Assembly: GCF_006770285.1 (NCBI RefSeq)
Contig: NZ_CP017195.1
Location: 1,798,001-1,862,000, forward strand
Length of the DNA: 64,000 bases
Direction of reading: 5' to 3'
DNA from: Lactococcus paracarnosus
Lineage (GTDB): Bacteria; Bacillota; Bacilli; Lactobacillales; Streptococcaceae
Positions within the stretch are counted from its first letter, which is position 1, and every line of letters starts with the position of its first letter. Positions 53,640 through 64,000 of this stretch are shown here, piece after piece. The position numbers and the translations under genes were made by a program. Below the pieces are notes generated by a model, which did no database searches, had not been told where the DNA came from, and saw only the letters and a list, made by a program, of their open reading frames with translations.

Positions 53640-53674
53640 ATAAAACCACTATCAAACTAGATTAGTGGTTTTAT
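53640..53674 (-). terminator. Terminator of the beta-glucoside operon
   Basis: A 12-bp perfect stem ATAAAACCACTA/TAGTGGTTTTAT with an 11-base loop, followed on the minus strand by TTGTTTATAGGC. Confidence 0.75.
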
Positions 53675-53730
53675 TATCTATTTAAAACAAACAAGCCTTT
53701 TACAGTAAAGCTACTCTTATCCCAAACCCA

Positions 53731-54045
53731 CTATCCCTGAATCACTTGGTAGAGAGCGATAATTTCTTTGGCCAAGTCGACGAAAGCGATACCTGTCATC
53801 AAATGATCTTGGGCATGTACCATGTAAATAGAGACATCAACTGCTTCCCCATTTGCGGCTTTAGTTAACAGCTCTGTCTGACCGTGATGGGCTTTGACGA
53901 TGGCCTCATTTGCTGCTTGAATAGCACTATCAGCTTTTGTAAAATCACCTGCTTTAGCGGCTTGAATCGCTTCAATCGCTGAAGACTTAGCCTCGCCGCC
54001 ATACATAATCAGTGGCATAATGACAGCCATCTGTTCATCATTCAT
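53731..54045 (-). CDS. PTS lactose/cellobiose-family EIIA component
   Basis: The 104-residue helical domain shows GGEAKSSAIEAIQAAKAGDF, the active His in AHHGQTELL and HAQDHLMT, typical of Lac-family EIIA (PtcA/CelC type). It is the last gene of the operon with the permease and beta-glucosidase. No EIIB of the same family is present. Confidence 0.93.
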   Translation of the reverse strand: MNDEQMAVIMPLIMYGGEAKSSAIEAIQAAKAGDFTKADSAIQAANEAIVKAHHGQTELLTKAANGEAVDVSIYMVHAQDHLMTGIAFVDLAKEIIALYQVIQG

Positions 54046-54057
54046 CGTATTCCCTCC

Positions 54058-55506
<1,449 letters not shown>

Positions 55507-55578
55507 TTACTGAATCAAGTATTTTAGGCTACTATTAAACGCGAGATTTAACAGTATCGATGATGCAATCGGCCAGAC

Positions 55579-56883
55579 TTAGCCAACGGATGCCATATTC
55601 TCTTTTTCTTGTGTGACAGTAATCTGATCCATTTTTCTAGCAAACGGTAGATAGATGAAGAAAGTCATGATCAAGCAGACCGCTTGTAAGACTGCGGCTT
55701 CCCAGCCATTTGCCAAAAATCCAGAGACAATAGGTGGTGTTGTCCATGGCACAAGCACACCTTTAAACATCGGTACTATCCCGATATAGATAGCGAAGTA
55801 GGTCAATAAACCGGATGCGACTGGTGCCAGCACAAACGGGATAAACATGATCGGATTCATGACGATAGGTGTCGCAAATATAACGGGTTCATTGATATTA
55901 AAGATACTAGGTACGATAGATAATTTACCAAGTTCTTTATATTGGCTAGACTTAGCCAGTGTTACCATGAAGATAACCAAACCGATCGTCATACCTGCAC
56001 CTGTCACGGTCATAAATTGATCGAGAAACTGCATCGTCACAACCTTGCCACCATTTGCCAATGTTAAGGCTTTTCCTGAATTGACAATTTCTTGATTGTC
56101 TAATGAATTAGCGGTTAAAAGTGGTGACATAATGCCACTGACAATGGTTGAGCCATGTATACCTAGGAACCAAAACATGGGAATCAGTAGCCCCATAATA
56201 ATGACACCAGGTAAGGTAGATGTCACGCCTTGCAATGGCGTCTGTAGTACTTTATAAATCCAGTCAAAGAATGTTGTTTGAAATTTATCAAAAATGATGT
56301 AAACAATTAATGTGATTGAGACAATCGCCACACCAGGTATTAAGGCTGTAAAAGACCCCGCCACATTAGGTGGCACACCCTCAGGCATTTTGATGCGGAT
56401 GTCATGTTTAATAAACCAAGCATAAGTCGCACCTACAAATAGACCGACAATAATCCCAACGATCATCCCTTTGCCGCCAGTCCACTCTTTATTGATGACA
56501 TTCCCAATGATGTTACCACTTTTAGTCTCAGTCATTTCTGAACTCATGAGCAAGATAAAGGATGCCATCGCGATCATACCTGCTGGTAATGTTTCTGATA
56601 TCCCTTGTTCCTTGACATAACAAATGGCAATCCCCATTGCCCCAAAGATTGCCATCAAAGCAAATGTTGCACCATATGCTTGATTAAAGTAAGGCGTTAA
56701 GCCAGCATTATCTAGGGCAACACTGACAGCCTTGATTGGAAAATTGGCGAGTAGTAAAAAAATTGAGCCAATAATTGAAAAGGGCATGGTGTAAAGCATC
56801 CCATTTCTAAAGCCAACCATGGGCTTAGTTGAGACAAATCGCATCACCTTTGGTATTAATGTCTCATTGATAAATTCCTTCAT
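55579..56883 (-). CDS. PTS cellobiose-family EIIC permease
   Basis: The 434-residue polytopic permease begins with an amphipathic helix and PMVGFRNGMLYTMPFSIIGSIFLLL. FNINEPVIFATPIVMNPIMFIPF is the signature of Lac-family EIIC. It is the first gene of the operon, preceded by a cre site and -10 box. The EIIB must come from elsewhere in the genome. Confidence 0.94.
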   Translation of the reverse strand: MKEFINETLIPKVMRFVSTKPMVGFRNGMLYTMPFSIIGSIFLLLANFPIKAVSVALDNAGLTPYFNQAYGATFALMAIFGAMGIAICYVKEQGISETLPAGMIAMASFILLMSSEMTETKSGNIIGNVINKEWTGGKGMIVGIIVGLFVGATYAWFIKHDIRIKMPEGVPPNVAGSFTALIPGVAIVSITLIVYIIFDKFQTTFFDWIYKVLQTPLQGVTSTLPGVIIMGLLIPMFWFLGIHGSTIVSGIMSPLLTANSLDNQEIVNSGKALTLANGGKVVTMQFLDQFMTVTGAGMTIGLVIFMVTLAKSSQYKELGKLSIVPSIFNINEPVIFATPIVMNPIMFIPFVLAPVASGLLTYFAIYIGIVPMFKGVLVPWTTPPIVSGFLANGWEAAVLQAVCLIMTFFIYLPFARKMDQITVTQEKENMASVG

Positions 56884-56923
56884 GATAGATACTCCTCTTA
56901 AATTAATTAACTCTTGCTAGATG

Positions 56924-56935
56924 GTAAGCGCTTAC
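56924..56935. promoter_or_regulatory. CcpA cre site upstream of the beta-glucoside operon
   Basis: The perfect palindrome GTAAGCGCTTAC matches the cre core (TGWAARCGYTWWCW) and lies just downstream of the -10 box TATACT (56945-56950, minus), where CcpA would block transcription when glucose is present. Confidence 0.75.
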
Positions 56936-57013
56936 TTGATTATCAGTATAACTTATCTTCTAGAAATAATAAATAGGATTTGTCCATCTTGAAACGCGTT
57001 ACACTGATTGAAA

Positions 57014-57053
57014 CAAAAAAAGCTAAGCTACTTAAATTGAGCTTAACTTTTTT
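57014..57053 (-). terminator. Terminator of the RpiR gene
   Basis: AAAAAGTTAAGCT and AGCTTAGCTTTTTTT arms on the minus strand with a short loop separate the regulator from its operon. Confidence 0.8.
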
Positions 57054-57793
57054 GATTGATTGATGCTTTCCGTCTTAACATGATGTGCCATTACTTCTAG
57101 CAAGGCAAGCACTGGTAGCTGTGTTGTTAATTTAATATCTGTCGTATGCGCAAACTCATCTAGCATATAGTAAGAGAAGTTAAAATCCGACATTTTTGAA
57201 ATCGTCGATGCATCATCATTCGTTATCGATATGATCTTCGCCCCATTCTTTTTAAACCGATCTAACTGTTCGATCACTTCGCTTGTTTCACCTGAAACTG
57301 ATAGGACAATCATACAAGACTGTTGATAACTGTCCCTTGGGATTGGTAAATACGGGTCTGTAATGACGAAGGACTGGATTCCCACATTATTAAAATATCT
57401 GTAACCATATGCTGCTAATGCACCACTAGTCCCTATCCCCATAAAGGTCGTATAGTGACTAGCTTCAATCATTTGACAAGCCTGTGACAACTTTTCTTGA
57501 AATGCATCGCCAGTTAGGCCTTTTAAAAAAGCATTCAACTGTAAGAAATTGGCATAATAGCTTTCCAAAGAAGTCTCAACTTGATTAGGCTGCATGATAT
57601 AGAATTTAAGCTCTGAAAATCCAGTAAACCCTAGATGTCGACAGAATCTAACAATCGTTGCTGTTGATACATGGGTCAACTGTGCAAACTCTCTTATGGT
57701 CATTTGACTCACATCGGTTATGTGATCTGTCAAGTAGTTGTAAATTTGAAACTCAGTTTCATTTAATTTCTTGATTTTCTCGATTTGAAACAC
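57032..57793 (-). CDS. RpiR/MurR-family regulator of the beta-glucoside operon
   Basis: A helix-turn-helix (TIREFAQLTHVSTATIVRFCRHLGF) is followed by a SIS domain (FMGIGTSGALAAYGYRYF, LSVSGETSEVIEQ). It sits directly upstream of the cellobiose PTS genes in the same direction. The start is GTG 57793, six bases after AAAAGGGG; ATG at 57799 lies too close to the Shine-Dalgarno and a TTG at 57838 has none. It should respond to a phosphorylated beta-glucoside (inference). Confidence 0.85.
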   Translation of the reverse strand: MFQIEKIKKLNETEFQIYNYLTDHITDVSQMTIREFAQLTHVSTATIVRFCRHLGFTGFSELKFYIMQPNQVETSLESYYANFLQLNAFLKGLTGDAFQEKLSQACQMIEASHYTTFMGIGTSGALAAYGYRYFNNVGIQSFVITDPYLPIPRDSYQQSCMIVLSVSGETSEVIEQLDRFKKNGAKIISITNDDASTISKMSDFNFSYYMLDEFAHTTDIKLTTQLPVLALLEVMAHHVKTESINQSKKLSSI

Positions 57794-57852
57794 AAACATC
57801 CCCTTTTTTCCCGAGGCTAGCTTGCTATCGAGTATCAATTTTTAAGCTAACA

Positions 57853-58902
57853 TTAACTTTGTAATTTACTTTCACGACTGTCAAATGCTGCGATCGCTAG
57901 ACCAACTAATTTCTCAATCAAATCACCATAGGTTAAGCCCATATTTTCCCATAAAAGGGGATACATAGAAAACTGAGTGAAGCCTGGTATGGCATTAATT
58001 TCATTCAAATAGAGTTGATTATCAGGTGTCATGAAAAAGTCACAGCGCGATAGGCCTGTACCAGCAACTGCACGATAGGCAATTTCCGCAAACTCCCGCA
58101 TTTTTGCTATCGTTTCGTCAGGAATTTCTGCAGGAATGGCCATGGTAATTTGATTATCGATATACTTAGACTGATAGTCATAAAAGGCAACATCTTTAAC
58201 CACCTCACCTGGTAATGTCGACGACACATCTGAATTGCCAAGTATGGCCACTTCAATTTCACGCGCGTTAACACCCTGCTCGATCAGAATCCGATTATCA
58301 AATTTGATGGCTTCATTGATTGCGCTTGGTAAGTCTGCCGTTGTTTCAACTTTAGAAATACCGACAGATGACCCCATGTTAGCTGGTTTCACAAAGACAG
58401 GATAACTGAGCTTATCATTAACTTCTGCTATTTTTTGGTCAATCTCGGATAAATCAGTGAGTGCCACATAAGGTACCTGTGGGACATGAACTGACTCAAA
58501 AACATGTTTGGCCATGATTTTATCCATAGTCACACTAGCTGATGTAATACTAGGACCCACATAAGGCATCCTAAGAATTTCGAGGAATCCTTGAATAGAC
58601 CCATCTTCACCCATCGGACCATGAAGGATTGGGAATACAACGGCATCTTTTTCATAAATACTAGCCGGTGACACAAAATCAGATGCACCACTTGTCGCAT
58701 TCGTCATTAACTTGGTCCCAACTTGGGGTGTCTCAGTAAAAGACTGTGTTTTGATGAAATCACCTGCTTGTGTTATAAAAAAAGTATGCACCACAAATTT
58801 AGCGTAATTTACAGCAAAAATAACACTCTCAGCTGATAGTACGGATACCTCTCGTTCAGCACTACGCCCACCATATAGTAAAATCAAAACTTGTTTTGTC
58901 AT
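57853..58902 (-). CDS. ddl: D-alanine--D-alanine ligase
   Basis: Ddl makes the D-Ala-D-Ala end of the murein precursor. [30 protein letters not shown], and [18 protein letters not shown] are diagnostic; the Tyr or Phe in the omega-loop (AFYDYQSKY, with Tyr) suggests the D-Ala enzyme rather than D-Ala-D-Lac. The 349-residue length is normal. Together with recR and pbp2B upstream it keeps the usual streptococcal order. Confidence 0.97.
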   Translation of the reverse strand: MTKQVLILLYGGRSAEREVSVLSAESVIFAVNYAKFVVHTFFITQAGDFIKTQSFTETPQVGTKLMTNATSGASDFVSPASIYEKDAVVFPILHGPMGEDGSIQGFLEILRMPYVGPSITSASVTMDKIMAKHVFESVHVPQVPYVALTDLSEIDQKIAEVNDKLSYPVFVKPANMGSSVGISKVETTADLPSAINEAIKFDNRILIEQGVNAREIEVAILGNSDVSSTLPGEVVKDVAFYDYQSKYIDNQITMAIPAEIPDETIAKMREFAEIAYRAVAGTGLSRCDFFMTPDNQLYLNEINAIPGFTQFSMYPLLWENMGLTYGDLIEKLVGLAIAAFDSRESKLQS

Positions 58903-59034
58903 TTTATCTCCTTGAAATCATATCGTCTTTATTATTATATCATAAAACAATCGTGCTATCTTTTACGCCTACAGATAATCTTTACTTTCTACGTCCTGAT
59001 AAAACTTGTTAAGTAGGAGTCACCAGCACAAATC

Positions 59035-59068
59035 AAAAAAGTGATAAGCCCGCTTAGCAGGCTTATCA
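59035..59068 (-). terminator. recR terminator
   Basis: TGATAAGCC/GGCTTATCA arms with additional GC pairs and a T-run on the minus strand, 40 bases after recR. Confidence 0.85.
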
Positions 59069-59114
59069 ACTCTCTTTATTTTTTAAGGTATCTGGTGATT
59101 TTTGCCTAAACCGC

Positions 59115-59714
59115 CTATATTTCCTGGCGATTTTCAACAGCCTTACTCAAGGTCACCTCATCAGCATATTCGATATCACTCCCAACGGCGAGTCCTCTTG
59201 CCAGACGTGTCACTTTAATCCCTGCAGGTTTGATCATCCGAGCCAAATACATGGCCGTAGCCTCTCCATCACTGGTTGCATTTGTCGCGATAATAATCTC
59301 TGCTACCTCACTATCCATTAATCTTGTAATCAAGGTTTTGACGTTAATGTCGTCTGGACTCACGCCATTCATGGGACTAATCGTGCCATGTAAGACATGA
59401 TATAGGCCAGTATATTCCCTAATTCTTTCCATAGCAAGGACATCTTTTGATTCCTCTACTACAAAAATAGTGGTCCTATCTCTCGTATCATCGGTGCAGA
59501 TATTACAAGGATCGGCATCCGTCAGATTACCGCAGATACTACAAAAATGAAGATCTCGCTTTGCTGACAACAGATTTGCCGCGAAAGCATTTACGTCATC
59601 GTCTGACATCCCTATGGTATAAAATGCCAGTCTAGTCGCTGTTTTTTGACCAATACCTGGTAGCTTTGCATAAGACTCGATGAGCTTAGCAATTGGTTCT
59701 GGATAATAAGCCAT
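59115..59714 (-). CDS. recR: Recombination mediator protein RecR
   Basis: RecR loads RecA with RecO. The helix-hairpin-helix ([15 protein letters not shown]), four zinc-binding cysteines (CSIC, CNIC) and the Toprim domain ([14 protein letters not shown]) are visible. Start 59714 (MAYYPEP) has AAGAGGA upstream. It lies between pbp2B and ddl. Confidence 0.96.
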   Translation of the reverse strand: MAYYPEPIAKLIESYAKLPGIGQKTATRLAFYTIGMSDDDVNAFAANLLSAKRDLHFCSICGNLTDADPCNICTDDTRDRTTIFVVEESKDVLAMERIREYTGLYHVLHGTISPMNGVSPDDINVKTLITRLMDSEVAEIIIATNATSDGEATAMYLARMIKPAGIKVTRLARGLAVGSDIEYADEVTLSKAVENRQEI

Positions 59715-59833
59715 CGTTGTCCTCTTAACTTTCAAAAACATGTATTGAAAATTTTTTCTTTCAAAAATATGATGCTTTAAATATCTGCACGCCTTAACAA
59801 CACATTCTCTGCGTTACGTACTCTGATAACATC

Positions 59834-61948
59834 TCACTTGAACCCATACATTGAATTGTACAGATTAACAATGTCTCTTGTGACATCTTGATTGGCATGG
59901 GTCGTTACCCCACCATCTTTAATGATTGTATCTGGTATCATGACACCAATCGCAATTTGTGGGTTTTCTGATGGGGCATAGGCCACCACATTATTAACTG
60001 ATGTATAAACTTGATTACCAGCTGCATCTAATGTGAAGGTCTCTGATGTACCTGTCTTGGCATTAATACTCACACTAGCACCATTCATCACATCTTTACC
60101 AGTTGCCATGCTACCACCGTGGGTTACTTGATACATCCCTTGTTGCAGTAATTTAATATTGTCCTGAGAGACAGGGATGGTATTGAGCGTTTTTGAGGCA
60201 ATCGTTTTCTCTAATTTCCCTAATGTACCATCCGTCGTACTCCCGTAAACACCATCGACAAGTCGTGGGGTAACGCGATTCCCATTATTTGCGATTGTTG
60301 CAGCATACTGTGCTAATTGCATAGGTGTGTAGGTATCATACTGTCCAAAACTTTCATCCAGATAATTAGCTGCATCTGCATCTTGCCCAATAAAACCATT
60401 TGAGGCACCTGGTATATCAATACCTGTTGCCACACCTAGCCCGTACTCTCCATAAGTTTTACGCATTTTCTTGAATGAATCATCTAGTTTTGAGGTAAAG
60501 ATTGTCATGCCTGATTGGTAAGGCTGCCCCATGATATTAAGTGCTGTTTGAATCATATAGGTATTAGAAGAATACTCTAAGGCTTGAACAGCGCTAATAG
60601 GTGTTACTTGCCCATTTGTAAACCAAGACTGTTTGGGTGCAGAACCTAGAATATTAATCGGCTGGTCATTTAGCACTTGGTTGCCAGAGAGTACATTATT
60701 CTCCCATCCGGCTGTAATCGTTCCCATCTTAACAACCGACCCTGGTGTGAAACCATTTTGAATTGTCCCTAAAGCATCATCCGTAATTTGACCAGTTGTT
60801 TTATCGTGCGCAATGCCTGCCATGGCATAGATACCACCTGTTGAGGGATTCATGACGACCGCATAGGCACCTTGAGAAAGCGCCCCATACCCTTCTCGTT
60901 GCAAGGCATCAAAGTTACGTTTCAAGATATCTTGTACCCCTTGCTGAAATTTCGAATCAATCGTAAGCTTAAGATTATTCCCATTTTCACCCTTTACAAG
61001 CGTTTCTTCTTTTTTAACATGTCCTTGCTTATCAACGATAACCCGTTTAACAGCATTCGTGCCATGCAAGGCATCTTCGTAGCCTTTTTCTAAATAAGAA
61101 GTCCCGACTCGATCATTACGTGAATACCCCTTTTTAAGGTAGGATGCTAAGTCTTCAGCTGGAATCCCAGTCTTTTCACTTGTCACCGTACCTAAAATAC
61201 TAGTCAGCGTTGGATCATGGTATTCTCTTTCCCATGTCGTGCCAACTGAGATACCTTTAAAGTAACGTTCATTTTCTGCAATTTTGGCTTGTTGTTCAGC
61301 TGTAAACTCACCTGATGCGATAATCGTCGTCGCAAAATTAGACGTTGCATTCATTTTTTTATAGAGCATAGCAGCTATTTCGGTATCTGAATCAAATGAA
61401 GCCTCTGCTTTCGTCACCTTTTTAACATATTTAGCATAAAGCTTGCCTTCATCCAATCTCTCACCAGTTTTTTTGTCAAGGAGGTCTTTATCAGACACGC
61501 GACTTTGGACCTTAGCTAAATTTTCTGGATCTGCTAGAAAAAAATCGATTCTATCGCGTTCAGTTAGACTATCTGTTGAGATAGACTCGGGAATCACACT
61601 AACTAATTTAAGTGCAACTTGACGCATCTCTTCTGCTGACATCATATTTGTACGTGTAAAATTTATGGTTTGCACTGACTTGTTACTCACCATTAAGTTA
61701 CCCGTCGCATCAAAGATTTGTCCTCTTGCCGTCCCTTCTGTCACTGTTGACATAGACCCTGACGTCGCAAGTTTTTTATCGTAAAACCCTCTATTAGCGA
61801 TTTGCATCTGATAAAGTCTACCAATCAATATCAAAAACAAGGCAAAAATGATAAAAAATAAAACATTAATCCGTTTTAATATCGCCTTTGATGGGTTTTC
61901 TAATACGTGAGGTACTTTATTATTTTTTAAATTATTTTTCGATTTCAT
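59834..61948 (-). CDS. pbp2b: Penicillin-binding protein 2B (class B transpeptidase)
   Basis: A short cytoplasmic part with one membrane segment (INVLFFIIFALFLILIG), a dimerisation domain and a transpeptidase domain are present. Active Ser in GSVVKMG near residue 400, SSN near 460 and KTG near 629 are the penicillin-binding motifs. It builds peripheral or elongation-type wall. ATG 61948 has no Shine-Dalgarno, and a TATAAT box ends seven bases upstream. Confidence 0.95.
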   Translation of the reverse strand: MKSKNNLKNNKVPHVLENPSKAILKRINVLFFIIFALFLILIGRLYQMQIANRGFYDKKLATSGSMSTVTEGTARGQIFDATGNLMVSNKSVQTINFTRTNMMSAEEMRQVALKLVSVIPESISTDSLTERDRIDFFLADPENLAKVQSRVSDKDLLDKKTGERLDEGKLYAKYVKKVTKAEASFDSDTEIAAMLYKKMNATSNFATTIIASGEFTAEQQAKIAENERYFKGISVGTTWEREYHDPTLTSILGTVTSEKTGIPAEDLASYLKKGYSRNDRVGTSYLEKGYEDALHGTNAVKRVIVDKQGHVKKEETLVKGENGNNLKLTIDSKFQQGVQDILKRNFDALQREGYGALSQGAYAVVMNPSTGGIYAMAGIAHDKTTGQITDDALGTIQNGFTPGSVVKMGTITAGWENNVLSGNQVLNDQPINILGSAPKQSWFTNGQVTPISAVQALEYSSNTYMIQTALNIMGQPYQSGMTIFTSKLDDSFKKMRKTYGEYGLGVATGIDIPGASNGFIGQDADAANYLDESFGQYDTYTPMQLAQYAATIANNGNRVTPRLVDGVYGSTTDGTLGKLEKTIASKTLNTIPVSQDNIKLLQQGMYQVTHGGSMATGKDVMNGASVSINAKTGTSETFTLDAAGNQVYTSVNNVVAYAPSENPQIAIGVMIPDTIIKDGGVTTHANQDVTRDIVNLYNSMYGFK

Positions 61949-61955
61949 TAGTACT

Positions 61956-61961
61956 ATTATA
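61956..61961 (-). promoter_or_regulatory. -10 box adjoining the pbp2B start
   Basis: TATAAT on the minus strand seven bases before the ATG; only weak -35 sequence. In the 351-base gene-free stretch to 62299 I also see an orphan minus-strand terminator (62051-62081) and the LCP-gene promoter. Confidence 0.5.
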
Positions 61962-62050
61962 CGATATTTTATAGTAAAAAAAAACCGCTAATGTCGATGA
62001 GCTAATCATTTCCAACACCAAATTAGAATCTTATTTCGTAACTGTCCCTC

Positions 62051-62081
62051 AAAAAAAGCCTGACTTTAAGATGACTGGCTT
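62051..62081 (-). terminator. Orphan minus-strand terminator
   Basis: AAGCC/GGCTT with inner pairing and seven T on the minus strand. Alternative pairing of AAGCCTG with CAGGCTT around 62054-62115 exists. It may end a short transcript from the intergenic region. Confidence 0.45.
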
Positions 62082-62257
62082 CATATTTAGCTTTTCAATA
62101 ATTTTCACCAGGCTTAACCCATAAAGAACACGAGCTGTCCTAGCTTTATTTCATGATGAATTCCCCTTGTGATGAGACGTAACTCATTGGTAAAAAAATG
62201 CAGGCTAGCATTACTTACTATATTTAGTTAGCCAACCTCTAATTTTTCCATAAAATA

Positions 62258-62266
62258 TGATATAAT
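62258..62266 (+). promoter_or_regulatory. Extended -10 promoter of the LCP-like gene
   Basis: TGA-TATAAT, 33 bases before the LCP-like start. Confidence 0.6.
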
Positions 62267-62299
62267 ATGAACATATTTAATAAATATTTGGAGCGTATT

Positions 62300-63202
62300 A
62301 TGAGTAAAAAAAGAAGACACACGCATCGTAAGAAAAAACATCCTGTATTAAAGGTTATTTTAATACTAGTTGTATTGATTCTTGTTGCCATTGGCGCTGT
62401 AGCCTATTCACTCTATAAAAATGTTGATAAAACATTTTCAAATGCATACATGACTTTTCCTAAAACAACGCAGGTTGATTTGAAAAAGGCACAACCATTC
62501 ACGACACTTATCATTGAAACTGGGACAAACAATTCCAAAAATATCGCTTATGCTGCTGTTCTAGCTTCCACAAATAAAGCAACACAGCAAACGACTTTTA
62601 TGAATTTTCCCGTTTTTGCAACACTGCCAAATACGAAAACGATTAACGACATCTATAGTAGCGAAGGCACTACTGGTCTTATCCAGTCAATGACAGACTT
62701 GATGCAAGTTTCAGTCAATAAAGTTATTCAAATTGATATTGATAAAATTGGTTCCCTAATAGAAGCGACAGGTGGCGTCTCTATGCAAAATCCAAGAGCG
62801 TTTAATGCAGCAGGATATGAATTCAAGCAAGGCACGATTAACTTAAGAACCGCTGACCAAGTCCAAGCATATCTGACACAACTTGATGATACAGATCTTG
62901 ATGCAGCGATTACACGTATCCAAAACGTATCGATGGCCCTCTACGGAAACGTTCAAAACATCGTACGTACCAAAAAGATCCAAAACGTCAATTATTATCG
63001 TGACATTCTCTCTGCTTTTACAAATATGTCCAAGACAAATGTCAATTTTAACGAAGCAAAAACAATTGGCCTTAATTACAATAAGGCTTTAATGCATACA
63101 AGTAAACTCAATCTCCATACCACTGATGAGGCAGGTAGGGAAGTTATTTCTCAGGCAGAATTAGATAACGTTAAAACACTTTTTGAAAAAACATTAAAAT
63201 AA
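62300..63202 (+). CDS. Divergent LytR-CpsA-Psr-like membrane protein
   Basis: A very basic start (SKKRRHTHRKKKH), one membrane segment (ILILVVLILVAIGAVAY) and an extracellular domain with the LCP layout: SVNKVIQIDIDKIGSLIEATGGV, then the region where LCP proteins have their second block (RTADQVQAYLTQLDD). The catalytic Arg and Asp residues of the usual SxPRD and YxRxR motifs are absent (FMNFPVFATLP instead), so it probably does not transfer wall polymers as a normal LCP enzyme. Start at ATG 62300 with TTGGAGC upstream. Confidence 0.75.
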   Translation: MSKKRRHTHRKKKHPVLKVILILVVLILVAIGAVAYSLYKNVDKTFSNAYMTFPKTTQVDLKKAQPFTTLIIETGTNNSKNIAYAAVLASTNKATQQTTFMNFPVFATLPNTKTINDIYSSEGTTGLIQSMTDLMQVSVNKVIQIDIDKIGSLIEATGGVSMQNPRAFNAAGYEFKQGTINLRTADQVQAYLTQLDDTDLDAAITRIQNVSMALYGNVQNIVRTKKIQNVNYYRDILSAFTNMSKTNVNFNEAKTIGLNYNKALMHTSKLNLHTTDEAGREVISQAELDNVKTLFEKTLK

Positions 63203-63321
63203 AGCATCAAAAAATGCTAGGCAAGTTCAGCACTAGACATGTGGCTAAATACAGAGTGGCTTTTAAGTCAATCAACTCTGTGATCACGGTCATGAATCAA
63301 CTAAATATGGTGTCTAATAAT

Positions 63322-63349
63322 GCCATTTTAGCTAGTTCATGGCTTTTTT
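63322..63349 (+). terminator. LCP-like gene terminator
   Basis: GCCAT/ATGGC stem with a 12-base loop and six T. Confidence 0.65.
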
Positions 63350-63455
63350 GATACCCAAAAAACGTATGGGAAGATTATTTCCCACACGATTTCTTATAGA
63401 ACTGAATTATTTTCTTGCTCTGGATGACAATGAACACTGATTGCTTGTAATTAGC

Positions 63456-64000
63456 TTATTTCATCACAATATAGTCTGGTACTGCACGATCATCTTGACT
63501 AGCAATAATTGACTGACCATTTACTGAAAGTTGACTTGAGCCACCACTATCCAGCAACAACATATTTTGGAAATTCAATTTTGATACCGTATTCATAATA
63601 TTATCGTAGCCTGCACCTGTATCACTCATGATCGCATAGAGATTATTATCTTTATCATTTGCAATAAAAATATGAATTTTCCAGTCTACTGAGCCATCAT
63701 TCGGTTGAATTTTGCCATCTCGAATCATCGCGCCGCCGAAATCATAGGCTTGTTGACCACCATTATCAATAATGGTAGCAGCAGGTGTAGTCGAATCATA
63801 TATTTGACACGACCCATCCTTATTAATCACAAAAGCATACTGAATTGTTTTGCCTGCATTCCAATCTTGAATCAGCTTCCCATTGTTAATTTGGAAACCA
63901 GCAACCTGACCTGTTTGCATGTTGAATGCTGAGGCATTCATAATTAAGGCATTTGGATATTTAGCGATAACTTCAGCCATCTTCATCCGTTGATCAGTCA
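63456..64000 (-). CDS. Phosphodiester glycosidase-family protein (DUF2233/NAGPA), N-terminus beyond the window
   Basis: The frame is open from base 64000 (TDQRMKMAEV) to the stop at 63456, so the front part is missing. NASAFNMQTGQVAGFQINNGKL, LLLDSGGSSQLSVNG and DRAVPDYIVMK match the NAGPA-like domain, in which the Asp-Gly-Gly loop is part of the active site. Such proteins in lactic acid bacteria are secreted or membrane-bound and act on surface glycans (family knowledge). The convergent LCP-like gene may be linked. Confidence 0.82.
   Translation of the reverse strand, partial: TDQRMKMAEVIAKYPNALIMNASAFNMQTGQVAGFQINNGKLIQDWNAGKTIQYAFVINKDGSCQIYDSTTPAATIIDNGGQQAYDFGGAMIRDGKIQPNDGSVDWKIHIFIANDKDNNLYAIMSDTGAGYDNIMNTVSKLNFQNMLLLDSGGSSQLSVNGQSIIASQDDRAVPDYIVMK

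Noticed and set aside
62048..62155. Minus-strand open stretch NKARTARVLYGLSLVKIIEK and onward, like a transposase fragment
   Set aside because: Only about 36 codons, no start with a Shine-Dalgarno, and it runs through a terminator hairpin; I cannot link it to an IS family.

Overview
The window is chromosomal DNA of a low-GC Gram-positive coccus of the Streptococcaceae, most consistent with Lactococcus in the broad sense (inference). Supporting signs are the linked pbp2B-recR-ddl genes, PepO, GapN, a relQ-nadK-rluD cluster, several mannose- and cellobiose-type PTS parts, and Shine-Dalgarno/TTGACA-TATAAT signals typical of the group. No rRNA, tRNA, CRISPR array or intact insertion sequence was seen.

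Layout. 1-3.2 kb: relQ-nadK-rluD (minus) divergent from a CYTH-domain gene. 4.0-6.15 kb: a small accessory island that looks like a decaying type VII secretion effector locus. It holds a lipase-like domain fused to a C-terminal helical domain, two small helical partner proteins, and a wrecked membrane-protein gene. 6.4-9.6 kb: ylbF-ylbG, clpP with a CtsR box, and gapN. 9.7-15.3 kb: a mannose-family PTS with HAD phosphatase, an NAD-type 6-phosphogluconate dehydrogenase and a divergent RpiR regulator; together they suggest gluconate uptake and oxidation. 15.4-18.3 kb: ispH, cysK, sodA. 18.4-26.2 kb: rpoB-rpoC with a long leader that carries a terminator. 26.4-34.8 kb: pepO, an oxidoreductase, nrdG with a 48-residue companion, a YtgP-type flippase, era and cshA. 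34.9-38.7 kb: a repeat-containing lipoprotein, an ABC-2 exporter and a LytTR/DUF3021 regulatory pair. 38.8-43.9 kb: prfC, a LysM cell-wall protein, a PadR/DUF1129 unit with an odd start, and a gene-poor stretch with a duplicated promoter, a 25-codon peptide gene and a probable small RNA. 43.9-49.1 kb: a phnDCEE-type ABC importer with a 5'-nucleotidase. 49.3-64 kb: murF, PAP2 phosphatase, another ABC-2 exporter, a beta-glucoside PTS operon with an RpiR regulator and cre site, ddl, recR, pbp2B, a divergent LCP-like protein and a partial phosphodiester glycosidase.

The most interesting items are the reverse-order T7SS lipase locus, the duplicated promoter/small RNA/micro-peptide region at 42.9-43.85 kb, the PadR gene without a usual start codon, the terminator inside the rpoBC leader, and a set of genes whose -10 box lies 6-8 bases before a start codon without a Shine-Dalgarno (candidate leaderless mRNAs). 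Nothing could be searched against databases; family calls rest on motifs and remembered family features.
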